Assembly: GCF_008369935.1 (NCBI RefSeq)
Contig: NZ_VTUZ01000063.1
Location: 1-42,404, forward strand
Length of the DNA: 42,404 nucleotides
Reading direction: 5' to 3'
From: Paraburkholderia panacisoli
Lineage (GTDB): Bacteria; Pseudomonadota; Gammaproteobacteria; Burkholderiales; Burkholderiaceae
The notes beneath the pieces were generated by a model. The model had not been told where the DNA came from. It worked only from the letters and a program-made list of their open reading frames with translations, and did no database searches. Shown here in pieces: positions 7,523-15,043 of this stretch; position 1 is the stretch's first letter; each line of letters begins with the position of its first letter. A program made the translations under genes and the position numbers.

Positions 7523-9250
7523 CTACCGCATGCCCACGCCGGGGCCGGCATCGGCGGAATGCGCGGCCGGGTTGCCACTCGCGCTCGCGCGGTCGCGGCC
7601 TGGCTGGTTCGTCCGAGCGTCGCGCTCGGTTGCAAGGATCGCAACGCCGGCGCTTTCCTCGGCCCGCGCACCCGCTTCGGGCAGCGACAGATAAAACGTC
7701 GCGCCCTGCCCTTCTTTCGACTCGGCCCACACGCGTCCGCCATGCCGCTCCACCATCCGGCGCACGAGCGCAAGGCCGATTCCTTCGCCCGCGGTCGCGT
7801 TGCCGTGCAGCCGCTGGAACGCGTTGAAGAGCCGCGGCAGAGCAACTGCCGGAATCCCCAGGCCGTTGTCCCGCACATAGAAGATGCGTAACGAATGCAC
7901 GCCCGGCGGCGCCGGCGTCGTGCCGATTTCGATCCTGCCCGCGCGCGTCGGGTCCAGATAGTTCACCGCGTTGCCCACCAGGTTCGCGAACACCTGTTCA
8001 AGCGCGGTAGCGTCGCCCCAGACCGCAGGCAAGTCGCCAATGCTGACGTGAGCGCGCCGCGCCCGGATCGAGCCTTGCATCGCATCGACCACGCGCTGCA
8101 CGACGTCGCGCACTTCCACCTTCTGCCGGCGGTATTCGATACGCCCCACCCGCGACAGCCGCAGCAGCGCGTCGATGATGTGCGACGCACGCAAGACGGC
8201 CGTCTGCAGATAATGCAGCGCCTCGCCGATGTCCTCGTCGATCACCCGCTCGATCCGCCGTCGCGCTCCGGCGGCGAGCGACGACTCGCGCACCGCCGTG
8301 CGCAGTTCGTCGCCTGCGCGGGTCAGCTCTTTCGAGAAGCCTTGCAGATTCACCAGCGGCGCCCGCAGATCGTGCGACACGCTGTAGATGAACATCTCGT
8401 TGTCCTGGGTCTGCTGCCGCAAGGTCTCGTTGATCTGCGCGAGTTCGCCGGCGCGCCGCGCGAGATCCGCACGGAAGCGCGCCTCGAGGCGCTCGGCTTC
8501 GAGCAGGCGCCGACTGGTCTCGTGCAAGGTCAGATCGAGGCGAGCAATTTCATCGCGGCCCGGGCTGAAGGGCGCGAGCGGCTCGTTGCTCGCGAGACGC
8601 CCGGCGTTGTCGGACAGGCGCGCGAGACGCCCGCGCACGCCGCGCGTGAACAGCCACACGGCCAGCGCGACGAACAGCAACGAGCCGACCGCAGCCGCGA
8701 TGATCAAGCTCTGCTGCCGTTCGCGCGCGACACTGGCGGCAGTGGAGCGCAGCGTGTCGAGGTGGCGCTCTTCGGCCTGGAATGCCAGCACCTGCTGACG
8801 GAAACGATCGAGCACGTCGGCCCGGCCCAGATCGCTGAAACGGTCGAGAACATCGTGCCGCCGCCCTGAACGCAGCAGGTCCTGAATCCGGTCGGACCAT
8901 TGCCGGTACGCCTGCACCGCCTGGCGCATCTGCACCACCCGCTCGACCTGGGCCGGATTGTCGGCGACCAGCTCGGCCAGACGATCGATACGCCGGTCGA
9001 CGTCCACCCACACCGCCACCGGCGTGGCGAAGCGCGCGTTGTCGGCGAGCACCGCGCCGCGCAGCGCCACCGATTCGCTCAGCACCGGATCGACCACCGC
9101 GGCGGTCTGGCGCAGCACGTCGCCGCTATGGAGGGCCCAGCGCTCCGCCTGCGCCGCGTCGGACTGCGCCTCGACCAGCCCGGACAACAGCGCCAGTTCG
9201 AAGACGGCCGGAATCGCGATCAGCAGCAGGCCTTTAGTGGTCAGTCTCAT
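7523..9250 (-). CDS. Sensor histidine kinase with CHASE3-like input domain
   Basis: A 575-residue membrane kinase. It has an N-terminal membrane helix (residues 7-25), a periplasmic helical region of about 150 residues resembling CHASE3 and a second membrane helix (about 183-203). A HAMP linker follows, then the dimerisation helix with phospho-acceptor His293 in YSVSHDLRAPLVNLQGFSKE, and the ATPase domain with N box FANLVGNAVNY, G1 box DNGLGIP and G2 box GEGIGLALVRRM. The last 40 residues are low complexity. This kinase type pairs with an often unlinked response regulator; none is adjacent, so it is an orphan here. The ligand is unknown. Confidence 0.9.
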   Translation of the reverse strand: MRLTTKGLLLIAIPAVFELALLSGLVEAQSDAAQAERWALHSGDVLRQTAAVVDPVLSESVALRGAVLADNARFATPVAVWVDVDRRIDRLAELVADNPAQVERVVQMRQAVQAYRQWSDRIQDLLRSGRRHDVLDRFSDLGRADVLDRFRQQVLAFQAEERHLDTLRSTAASVARERQQSLIIAAAVGSLLFVALAVWLFTRGVRGRLARLSDNAGRLASNEPLAPFSPGRDEIARLDLTLHETSRRLLEAERLEARFRADLARRAGELAQINETLRQQTQDNEMFIYSVSHDLRAPLVNLQGFSKELTRAGDELRTAVRESSLAAGARRRIERVIDEDIGEALHYLQTAVLRASHIIDALLRLSRVGRIEYRRQKVEVRDVVQRVVDAMQGSIRARRAHVSIGDLPAVWGDATALEQVFANLVGNAVNYLDPTRAGRIEIGTTPAPPGVHSLRIFYVRDNGLGIPAVALPRLFNAFQRLHGNATAGEGIGLALVRRMVERHGGRVWAESKEGQGATFYLSLPEAGARAEESAGVAILATERDARTNQPGRDRASASGNPAAHSADAGPGVGMR

Positions 9251-9448
9251 GCGTGCGCATCGGAGGTCGTGGGCCGGCGAATCGGGCGGAAAAGTCGGCC
9301 CATTATGTCGGGGTTTGCCAAAGAAGACAAAGACGCCCGCCCGCCGCGCGGCGAACGCACGCCTGACGTCAGGATTTTGAATGAAATGTAATTAAAATCG
9401 AATATTGTGCCCTTATCTGGATCACATCTGCCGCGCGCGGCTCAGTAT

Positions 9449-9463
9449 GCACTTTAATTGTGC
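9449..9463. promoter_or_regulatory. Candidate NtrC (NRI) enhancer site
   Basis: The sequence GCAC-TTTAATT-GTGC has the arm and spacing pattern of the NtrC consensus (GCAC, seven bases, GTGC), lying about 115 bases upstream of the candidate sigma-54 promoter. A further TGCACC half site follows at 9469-9474. Enhancer distance of about 100-150 bases is normal for NtrC-controlled genes. Confidence 0.55.
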
Positions 9464-9563
9464 TTTCATGCACCGCGCCATTCAGCCGACACCAACGCCG
9501 CTGCTCCATGGGGCGCGGTCAAATCCCATCCCGGTGCCGATTTGCACCTGCTCGACGCGTATG

Positions 9564-9577
9564 GGCACGAATTTGGC
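9564..9577 (+). promoter_or_regulatory. Candidate sigma-54 promoter for the ammonium transporter
   Basis: The element GGCACGAATTTGGC has GG and GC dinucleotides with exactly ten bases between them, as required for -24/-12 promoters, and the conserved CACG after the GG. Transcription would begin near 9589, about 40 bases before ATG 9628. A sigma-54/NtrC-driven ammonium transporter is expected biology for proteobacteria. Confidence 0.62.
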
Positions 9578-9627
9578 CCGCTTCTTGCATTCAATGCCCG
9601 CTTTTTTGGCATAAGCGGGACACATCG

Positions 9628-10815
9628 ATGGAAAGTCTGAAAACCGGGACCGATACGCTCTTTCTTTTATTGGGCGCCGCCATGGTGCTGGCCATGCATG
9701 CGGGGTTCGCTTTTCTCGAACTCGGCACGGTCCGCCGGAAGAATCAGGTCAATGCGCTGGTCAAAATCCTGGTGGATTTCTCGGTCTCGACGATCGCGTA
9801 TTTCTTCATCGGCTACACGATCGCGTACGGCGTGCAGTTCTTCGGCAGCGCCGAGTCGCTCGCCGCGCACAACGGCTATGCGCTGGTGCGCTTCTTCTTC
9901 CTGCTGACCTTCGCCGCCGCGATTCCGGCCATCGTGTCGGGCGGCATCGCGGAGCGCTCGAAATTCAACCCGCAGCTGTTTGCCACCTTCGTGCTGGTCG
10001 GCTTCATCTATCCGTTCTTCGAAGGAATTGCGTGGAACAACCGCTTCGGCATCCAGGCCTGGCTCACGCAGGTGTTCGGCGCGCCGTTTCACGACTTCGC
10101 CGGATCGGTGGTGGTACATGCATTCGGCGGCTGGATCGCGTTGCCAGCCGTGCTGCTGCTGGGCGCGCGCAACGGCCGCTATCACCGCGACGGCGGTATT
10201 GCCGCGCATCCGCCGTCGAACATTCCGTTTCTCGCGCTCGGCGCATGGGTGCTGACCGTCGGCTGGTTCGGCTTCAACGTGATGAGCGCGCAAACGGTCG
10301 ACAAGATCAGCGGCCTCGTCGCGGTCAATTCGCTCATGGCGATGGTCGGCGGCACGCTGACCGCCTGGTTCGCCGGCCGCAACGACCCCGGCTTCACGTA
10401 TAACGGTCCGCTGGCCGGCCTGGTGGCGGTGTGCGCCGGCTCGGATCTGATGCACCCGCTCGGCGCGCTGGTCACGGGCGGCATCGCGGGTGCGCTGTTC
10501 GTCTATATGTTCACGTGCGTGCAGAACCGCTGGCGCATCGACGACGTGCTCGGCGTGTGGCCGCTGCATGGCCTGTGCGGCGCGTGGGGCGGCATCGCGG
10601 CGGGGATCTTCGGGTTGCGCGCACTCGGCGGGATGGGCGGCGTGTCGCTCGGCTCGCAACTGCTCGGCACGCTCGGCGGCATCGTGGTGGCGACGCTCGG
10701 CGGCACGCTCGTGTACGGCGTGATTCGCCTGACGGTGGGTCTGCGGCTCGATCAGGAAGAGGAGTACAACGGCGCGGATCTGTCGATCCACAGGATTTCG
10801 GCGACGTCGGAGTAA
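9628..10815 (+). CDS. Ammonium transporter (Amt family)
   Basis: A 395-residue integral membrane protein with about eleven predicted helices, the normal Amt size. The twin-His pore residues are in the segments GSVVVHAFGGW and WPLHGLCGAWGG. Other Amt features are FNVMSAQTVDKISGLVAVNS in the middle and RRKNQVNALVKILVDF near the N-terminus. It conducts NH4+/NH3 across the inner membrane for nitrogen uptake. The open frame reaches 9460, but the upstream part lies in the promoter region and is not protein-like; ATG 9628 follows AGCGGGA. There is no adjacent glnK/PII gene. Confidence 0.93.
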   Translation: MESLKTGTDTLFLLLGAAMVLAMHAGFAFLELGTVRRKNQVNALVKILVDFSVSTIAYFFIGYTIAYGVQFFGSAESLAAHNGYALVRFFFLLTFAAAIPAIVSGGIAERSKFNPQLFATFVLVGFIYPFFEGIAWNNRFGIQAWLTQVFGAPFHDFAGSVVVHAFGGWIALPAVLLLGARNGRYHRDGGIAAHPPSNIPFLALGAWVLTVGWFGFNVMSAQTVDKISGLVAVNSLMAMVGGTLTAWFAGRNDPGFTYNGPLAGLVAVCAGSDLMHPLGALVTGGIAGALFVYMFTCVQNRWRIDDVLGVWPLHGLCGAWGGIAAGIFGLRALGGMGGVSLGSQLLGTLGGIVVATLGGTLVYGVIRLTVGLRLDQEEEYNGADLSIHRISATSE

Positions 10816-11187
10816 AGGACAGGCGTCCGGTCGCGCCTGCTCCACGGGAGTCCGTCGACCGCGCGCCAATTCCAGCGCACGCACCCAGTCGCCGTGAGCC
10901 CGCCGAATTCGAGCGGGCCGCGCACAGCGAACCCTCAAAGTCCGATCAGGTGGCGCCTGTGCCACTTTGGCGGAATATCACGAAGCCGGTGCGCGCGCTG
11001 CGGCCCAAAGCGTGCGGACCTGTCCCCACATGCTCCCGCGGATGTTAGACTTTCGCGCTGGAGATGGCATTCTCCCTTAACCGCCCTCGGGGCTGATGAT
11101 GCCTGCTACGCCCGGATGACTACGGACGCGGCATCGCGTCGCCCGTACAGCCCGGCTTGTCCACCCGGTTTTGCCAGGTTTGCTCCC
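10816..11187. other. Gap holding the crcB leader
   Basis: 372 bases with no convincing gene. The right half contains the fluoride riboswitch at 11058-11110. The left half (10816-11040) shows only GC-rich sequence with no clear feature. Confidence 0.5.
11058..11110 (+). ncRNA. Fluoride riboswitch (crcB motif)
   Basis: The leader contains the conserved order of the crcB RNA: GGAGATGGCATTCTCCC, then TTAACCGCC, a short loop (CTCGGG), then GCTGATGATGCC. These are the invariant blocks of the fluoride-sensing pseudoknot as I know them, and they lie 78 bases before the CrcB start codon. Fluoride binding should switch the gene on, so that CrcB expels the ion. The edges are by eye. Confidence 0.9.
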
Positions 11188-11568
11188 ATGTATTGGTCCT
11201 TTCTCGCTGTCGCCGTCGGCGGCGCGCTCGGCTCGCTGTTCCGCTGGTTTCTCGGTTTCCGTCTGAACGGACTTTTCAGCGGCTTGCCGCTCGGCACGCT
11301 CGCCGCCAACGTGATCGCCGGTTATGTAATCGGCGTCGCGGTCGCGGGATTCGCGCGCGCGCCGCAACTCGCGCCGGAATGGCGGCTTTTCGTGATTACG
11401 GGTCTGATGGGCGGTCTGTCGACCTTCTCGACTTTCTCGGCGGAAGTCGTGCAGCGCCTGCAGGACGGACGGCTCGGCTGGGCGGCGGGAGAGATCGCCA
11501 TTCATGTCGGGGCGTCGCTGGTGATGACCATTCTGGGTATCGCGACCGTCTCGTTGCTTGCGCGCTGA
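11188..11568 (+). CDS. crcB: Fluoride ion channel CrcB (Fluc)
   Basis: A 126-residue four-helix membrane protein of the CrcB/Fluc family, which works as a dual-topology dimer exporting F-. Motifs are GGALGSLFRWFLGF at the N-terminus, LGTLAANVIAGYVIG in the second helix and GLMGGLSTFSTFSAE in the third, carrying the family's conserved GxxGGxSTFSTF. Start ATG 11188 gives the usual N-terminus (MYWSFLAVAVGG); the frame extends upstream to 10894 through the riboswitch, which is not coding. The riboswitch ahead supports the function. It is the last gene of the ordinary-looking left part. Confidence 0.95.
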   Translation: MYWSFLAVAVGGALGSLFRWFLGFRLNGLFSGLPLGTLAANVIAGYVIGVAVAGFARAPQLAPEWRLFVITGLMGGLSTFSTFSAEVVQRLQDGRLGWAAGEIAIHVGASLVMTILGIATVSLLAR

Positions 11569-11595
11569 AATGAAAAGGCGGGCTATGCCGTAACA

Positions 11596-11731
11596 ACTAA
11601 GTTTGCAGCAAAACGTCCTCGAAAGCGCTGAAACACCGTTGTCGCGGAGACACGTTCGAGGAAACAAAGTCTGCAGCAATCGGTTATCGAACGGGCTCGA
11701 TATCCTTCTAACAAACACAAAGTCTGCAGCA
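11596..11731 (-). repeat. Three direct repeats, consensus TGCTGCARACTTWGT
   Basis: On the minus strand the unit TGCTGCAGACTTTGT occurs ending near 11731 and 11678, and with two changes near 11610. The copies are 68 and 53 bases apart and are followed by T-rich sequence. Several spaced same-direction sites within 150 bases is how transposase-binding sites are arranged at the ends of Tn7-, Tn5053- and Tn552-like elements. I saw no matching far end. Confidence 0.6.
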
Positions 11732-11769
11732 TTGCCGCCAGGCAAGGCGCGCGCCGGGCTCCTCCAAAG

Positions 11770-11928
11770 GTGGGACACCTCATCCGGCAGGACGTGCAAG
11801 CAATCATTTCTGAAGCGTTCAAGTTGGCCGCAAACTATGACCCGACGGACCGGTCTCTGATTCTTGTGCCAACAGGTCTGGGCAAGAAGTTTGAAGAAGC
11901 CGAGCAAACCAAGGAGTTTGACCGGTAA
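11770..11928 (+). CDS. Short ORF, possible gene fragment
   Basis: A 52-codon frame from GTG 11770: V-G-H-L-I-R-Q-D-V-Q start, then SEAFKLAANYDPTDRSLILV and GLGKKFEEAEQTKEFDR before TAA. The frame stays open upstream toward the third repeat without a better start. The residue mix looks protein-like (amphipathic, charged), but I cannot name a family. It is placed next to the repeat cluster and may be a truncated mobile-element gene. Confidence 0.3.
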   Translation: MGHLIRQDVQAIISEAFKLAANYDPTDRSLILVPTGLGKKFEEAEQTKEFDR

Positions 11929-12169
11929 CTCGGTCTAGAAATGGTTGTGGCCACAATCACCCGTCGTAGTTTCCGTAGCGAAACCGCGAGGACCGCGTTC
12001 GTCGTCAGGCCGTCTGAACACGGACCAGCCCAACGGAGTGACCTGCATGCCGAGCAGGCTTGGGATTTCGTAGCGGTGGCTTTGAACGACCTGGCTACGA
12101 AGTTCGGTTACGCTACTTAGGTAGTCGAGCGTACGTCGCGTTAGTGGCGAACTCCGGAATCGAGAAAAG

Positions 12170-13381
12170 ATGCAGACCAATTCCACGCCGCGCGCCGGCA
12201 CACTTAGCCAAATCCCACGTGGTATCTGGATGCTCGGCTTCGTCAGCATGTTCATGGACATTTCTTCGGAAGTCGTTCACAGCCTTCTGCCGATGTTCCT
12301 GGTGGCGAGTCTGGGCGCGAGCGCGATGGTGGTGGGCCTGATTGAAGGTGTCGCGGAAGCGACTACGCCCATCGTGAAAATGTTCTCCGGTGCGCTAAGC
12401 GATTATCTAGGCAACCGGAAATGGCTGGCGGTCATCGGATACGGTATGGGCGCGTTGAGCAAGCCCTTGTTTGCGCTCGCGCCGACGGCGGGCATCGTCC
12501 TGACGGCGCGCGTCGCGGACCGAATCGGGAAAGGTGTGAGGGGTGCGCCGCGCGACGCACTCGTAGCTGATATCACGCCCCCACACCTGCGTGGCGCCGC
12601 CTATGGCTTGCGACAATCGCTCGACACGATCGGCGCGTTTCTCGGACCGTTGCTCGCCGTCGGGCTGATGCTGCTGTGGGCAGACAACTTTCGTCTCGTA
12701 TTCTGGGTGGCTGTGATTCCGGGGCTCGTCGCGGTGGCGTTGCTGGTGTTTGGCGTCAATGAACCGGCGCACCATTCGGACGCGAAACGTGTCAACCCGA
12801 TGAGGCTCGAAAGCCTGAAGAAGCTAAGCCGCTCTTATTGGTGGGTGGTGTTCATCGGGGCGGTATTCACGCTCGCGCGGTTCAGCGAGGCATTCCTCGT
12901 CCTGCGCGCGATGCAAGGCGGCGTACCGATTGCGCTGGTGCCGCTTGTGATGGTGGCGATGAATCTCGTGTATTCGGTGTCGGCCTATCCGTTTGGAAAA
13001 CTCGCCGACTCGATGAGCCACACCAGACTGCTGGCCATCGGACTCGTGGTACTCATTGCATCAGATGTCGTACTCGCGCATGGAAACCACTGGCCGGTCC
13101 TACTGCTGGGCGTCGCGTTGTGGGGCCTGCATATGGGGCTCACGCAGGGCCTGCTGGCAACCATGGTTGCGCATACGGCACCGCCGGACCTGAAAGGCAC
13201 CGCGTTCGGTTTCTTCAATTTGATGAGCGGTCTGGCGATACTTGTGGCGAGCATCGTCGCAGGCCAGTTGTGGGACCGCTTGGGGGCCGGCGCGACGTTC
13301 TACGCGGGAGCAGGGTTCTGTTTGCTGACCCTGTGCGCTCTGGCCGTCGGTGGAGGGTCGCGCCGGAAGCGCGCCTTCTAG
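12170..13381 (+). CDS. MFS transporter
   Basis: A 403-residue major-facilitator protein with twelve hydrophobic segments. Signature parts are the early MFMDISSEVVHSLLPMFLVA, the loop DRIGKGVRGAPRDALVADIT between helices 4 and 5, and GLRQSLDTIGAFLGP. This set, with DISSEV and RxGKGVRGxPRDAL, is seen in a subgroup often found in metal- or toxin-resistance islands. The substrate cannot be told. The start ATG 12170 has a weak upstream purine stretch (CGAGAAAAG). It precedes the chromate cluster but is separated from it by a convergent small gene, so it is probably its own unit. Confidence 0.88.
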   Translation: MQTNSTPRAGTLSQIPRGIWMLGFVSMFMDISSEVVHSLLPMFLVASLGASAMVVGLIEGVAEATTPIVKMFSGALSDYLGNRKWLAVIGYGMGALSKPLFALAPTAGIVLTARVADRIGKGVRGAPRDALVADITPPHLRGAAYGLRQSLDTIGAFLGPLLAVGLMLLWADNFRLVFWVAVIPGLVAVALLVFGVNEPAHHSDAKRVNPMRLESLKKLSRSYWWVVFIGAVFTLARFSEAFLVLRAMQGGVPIALVPLVMVAMNLVYSVSAYPFGKLADSMSHTRLLAIGLVVLIASDVVLAHGNHWPVLLLGVALWGLHMGLTQGLLATMVAHTAPPDLKGTAFGFFNLMSGLAILVASIVAGQLWDRLGAGATFYAGAGFCLLTLCALAVGGGSRRKRAF

Positions 13382-13469
13382 TTGGATACGGCCGAGCGGT
13401 GTGTCTGACCGGGCACGGTCGATGCCGTTACGAGCCCTGCGTGACATCAGATAACGATTACGCAACGAT

Positions 13470-13748
13470 TTATTGTTCGTCATCGTCCCTGTGATGCTTG
13501 TACCAGCCCTTGTGTTTGCCGTTGTCATGCCGACGACGTTCATCACGGTATTCGCCCTGATATCCGTAGCGATAGACAGGCGCGGGCGCATAGACCACTG
13601 GAGGCGGTTGATAGACCACGGGAGGCGGCGCTACATATACCGGACCGGGCACGCCGAGAAAGACATTGACGTCTGCATGCGCCGACGCCAGCCCCGATGC
13701 GCAGGCACAACAAATTCCCAAAGCGGATAAAACCAGCGCGCGTTTCAC
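13470..13748 (-). CDS. Secreted Pro/Tyr/Val-rich protein (GPVYV family), copy 1
   Basis: A 92-residue protein from GTG 13748 with an AAAGGAAG ribosome-binding site. A signal peptide (LVLSALGICCACASGLASAHA) is followed by DVNVFLGVPGPVYVAPPPVV and more PPPVVY repeats, then a basic/acidic His-rich tail (RRHDNGKHKGWYKHHRDDDEQ in parts). It has close relatives at 36683-36964 and, broken, at 20151-20426. Such exported proteins are common in Burkholderiaceae; no function is known to me. The clustered His/Asp tail could bind metal, which would fit the surroundings. Confidence 0.72.
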   Translation of the reverse strand: MKRALVLSALGICCACASGLASAHADVNVFLGVPGPVYVAPPPVVYQPPPVVYAPAPVYRYGYQGEYRDERRRHDNGKHKGWYKHHRDDDEQ

Positions 13749-14031
13749 GATGCTCTTCCTTTCAACTTAAACAGTCCGCCTGAGCGGTCCGATACATCCC
13801 CGAATTTGATGGTAGATGAGGGAGCGAGCGGCAGGTGAAACGGCGAAGCGTCTCCTGTAACCTTTCGTAAGCTGAGCGGACGGTTGCACGCCAATCCGAA
13901 ACGCGCGCCGTCGGGCATTGGTTCGTCACTGCGGCCGTCGGTCCCCAGTCCTCTTCTAGCCAGTTTCGAAGACCCCAGGTCGGAACCGCTCCAGTCCCGC
14001 CAGTCCCAACTTTCGCTCAGAATTGGATGTT
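13749..14031. other. Intergenic region before chrB
   Basis: 283 bases between two divergent genes. No gene-like frame or structure was seen in the first 260 bases. The chrB promoter and operator begin at about 14011. Confidence 0.4.
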
Positions 14032-14065
14032 GTAGAATTCTCTACCTTGTTGTAACGTATACAAC
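14032..14065 (+). promoter_or_regulatory. chrB promoter/operator: two adjacent inverted repeats
   Basis: First repeat: GTAGA-ATTC-TCTAC (14032-14045). Second: GTTGTA-ACGTA-TACAAC (14049-14065), ending right against the ATG of chrB. A -10-like TAGAAT lies inside the first repeat (14033-14038). ChrB is known as a chromate-sensing repressor of its own operon, so these are the likely binding sites. There is no ribosome-binding site before ATG 14066, so the message may be nearly leaderless. Confidence 0.62.
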
Positions 14066-15043
14066 ATGAATTTACTGAACGACTGGCTTCTCCTCGTGTT
14101 GACGTTGCCGACCGATAACTCAACGGCCCGGATGCGCTTCTGGCGCGCTCTCAAGGCCAAAGGTTGTGCTGTCTTACGGGACGGGGTCTATCTGCTGCCT
14201 GCGACCGATGCCGCAGAAGCCGAACTGTTGGAGCTTGGAACAAGTATCGGGGAGGCCGGAGGAGCGGCCCACGTCGTCCGCACTTCTAGCCGGGGAGCGG
14301 ACCAGGAGGCCGAATTCCAGTCCCTGTTCGACAGAACCGACGAGTACGCAGCCTTCGCGCGGTCGCTCGCGGACGCAAGAAAAACCCTGTCGGACCTCTC
14401 TCCTGCTGAAATCACCCGCCTATTGCGCCGTGTCGGCAAGGATTTCGAGGCAATTTCGAGCATCGACTTTTTCCGCAACGAGGCATCGACACGGGCCGAG
14501 GCCACCTGGCAGGACTTCGTCGCGCTGACCAACACCGTACTGTCGCCGGGAGAACCTCATCAGGCCGAGGGTGCGATTGCCGTACTGCTTCGCGAAGACC
14601 ATCAGGGCCGGACGTGGGCAACGCGTCAACGCCTGTGGGTCGACCGTGTTGCCAGCGCGTGGCTTATCCGGCGTTTTATCGATTCGCGGGCACGCTTCCT
14701 GTGGCTCGCGTCGCCGAGCGAGTGCCCGGACGATGCGCTGGGCTTTGACTTCGACGGCGCTGCGTTCACACACATCGGCGACCGCGTGAGTTTCGAGGTG
14801 CTGGTAGCCAGCTTCGGCCTTGACGACGAACCGGGGCTGCTCAAGCTGGGCGCGCTGGTACACGCGCTCGATATTGGCGGTCCGGTTGTGCCAGAAGCCA
14901 TTGGCTTCGAAGCTGTGATGGCTGGGGCAAAAGCGCGCGCGTTGACCGACGACGAAATGCTCGCCGAGATGAGCAACGTCCTCGATTCGCTGCTCGCGCA
15001 CTTTGCCGCATCTGGGAAGACTGACGCCGGGAAGCGTCCATGA
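14066..15043 (+). CDS. chrB: Chromate resistance regulator ChrB
   Basis: A 325-residue ChrB. The N-terminal DNA-binding part (about 1-170) starts with DWLLLVLTLPTDNSTARMRF and the typical LRDGVYLLPA. The C-terminal domain (about 185-320, PF09828 type) holds VDRVASAWLIRRFIDSRARF and FDFDGAAFTHIGDRVSFEVL. ChrB senses chromate and de-represses the operon. It overlaps chrA by four bases (ATGA at 15040-15043), so they are translationally coupled. The N-terminus matches the normal family start, which supports ATG 14066 despite the missing ribosome-binding site. Confidence 0.92.
   Translation: MNLLNDWLLLVLTLPTDNSTARMRFWRALKAKGCAVLRDGVYLLPATDAAEAELLELGTSIGEAGGAAHVVRTSSRGADQEAEFQSLFDRTDEYAAFARSLADARKTLSDLSPAEITRLLRRVGKDFEAISSIDFFRNEASTRAEATWQDFVALTNTVLSPGEPHQAEGAIAVLLREDHQGRTWATRQRLWVDRVASAWLIRRFIDSRARFLWLASPSECPDDALGFDFDGAAFTHIGDRVSFEVLVASFGLDDEPGLLKLGALVHALDIGGPVVPEAIGFEAVMAGAKARALTDDEMLAEMSNVLDSLLAHFAASGKTDAGKRP

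Larger units (their letters stand above)
9251..9627. other. Regulatory gap before the ammonium transporter
   Basis: 377 bases without a convincing gene. It includes a perfect 12-base palindrome, CCTGACGTCAGG at 9362-9373, possibly an operator or terminator base. The NtrC-like site, an inverted repeat GGTGC...GCACC at 9533-9548 and the sigma-54-like promoter listed separately are also here. Confidence 0.5.
11569..12169. other. Gap at the edge of the accessory region
   Basis: 600 bases with no recognised gene. It contains three copies of a direct repeat (listed separately) and one short ORF (11770-11928). From here onward base composition and gene content change: fewer housekeeping genes, more broken ones and mobile-element scraps. 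I take this as the left edge of an acquired segment. Confidence 0.5.

Noticed and set aside
9533..9548. Inverted repeat GGTGC-N6-GCACC as a second NtrC site
   Set aside because: The arms are in the outward order relative to the NtrC consensus; noted only as an unexplained palindrome.
9667..10965. 432-residue open frame on the minus strand
   Set aside because: It is antisense to the ammonium transporter; Arg/Ala/Glu-rich shadow, no start signals.
12407..13591. Several antisense frames opposite the MFS gene
   Set aside because: All are shadows of the clear transporter frame.
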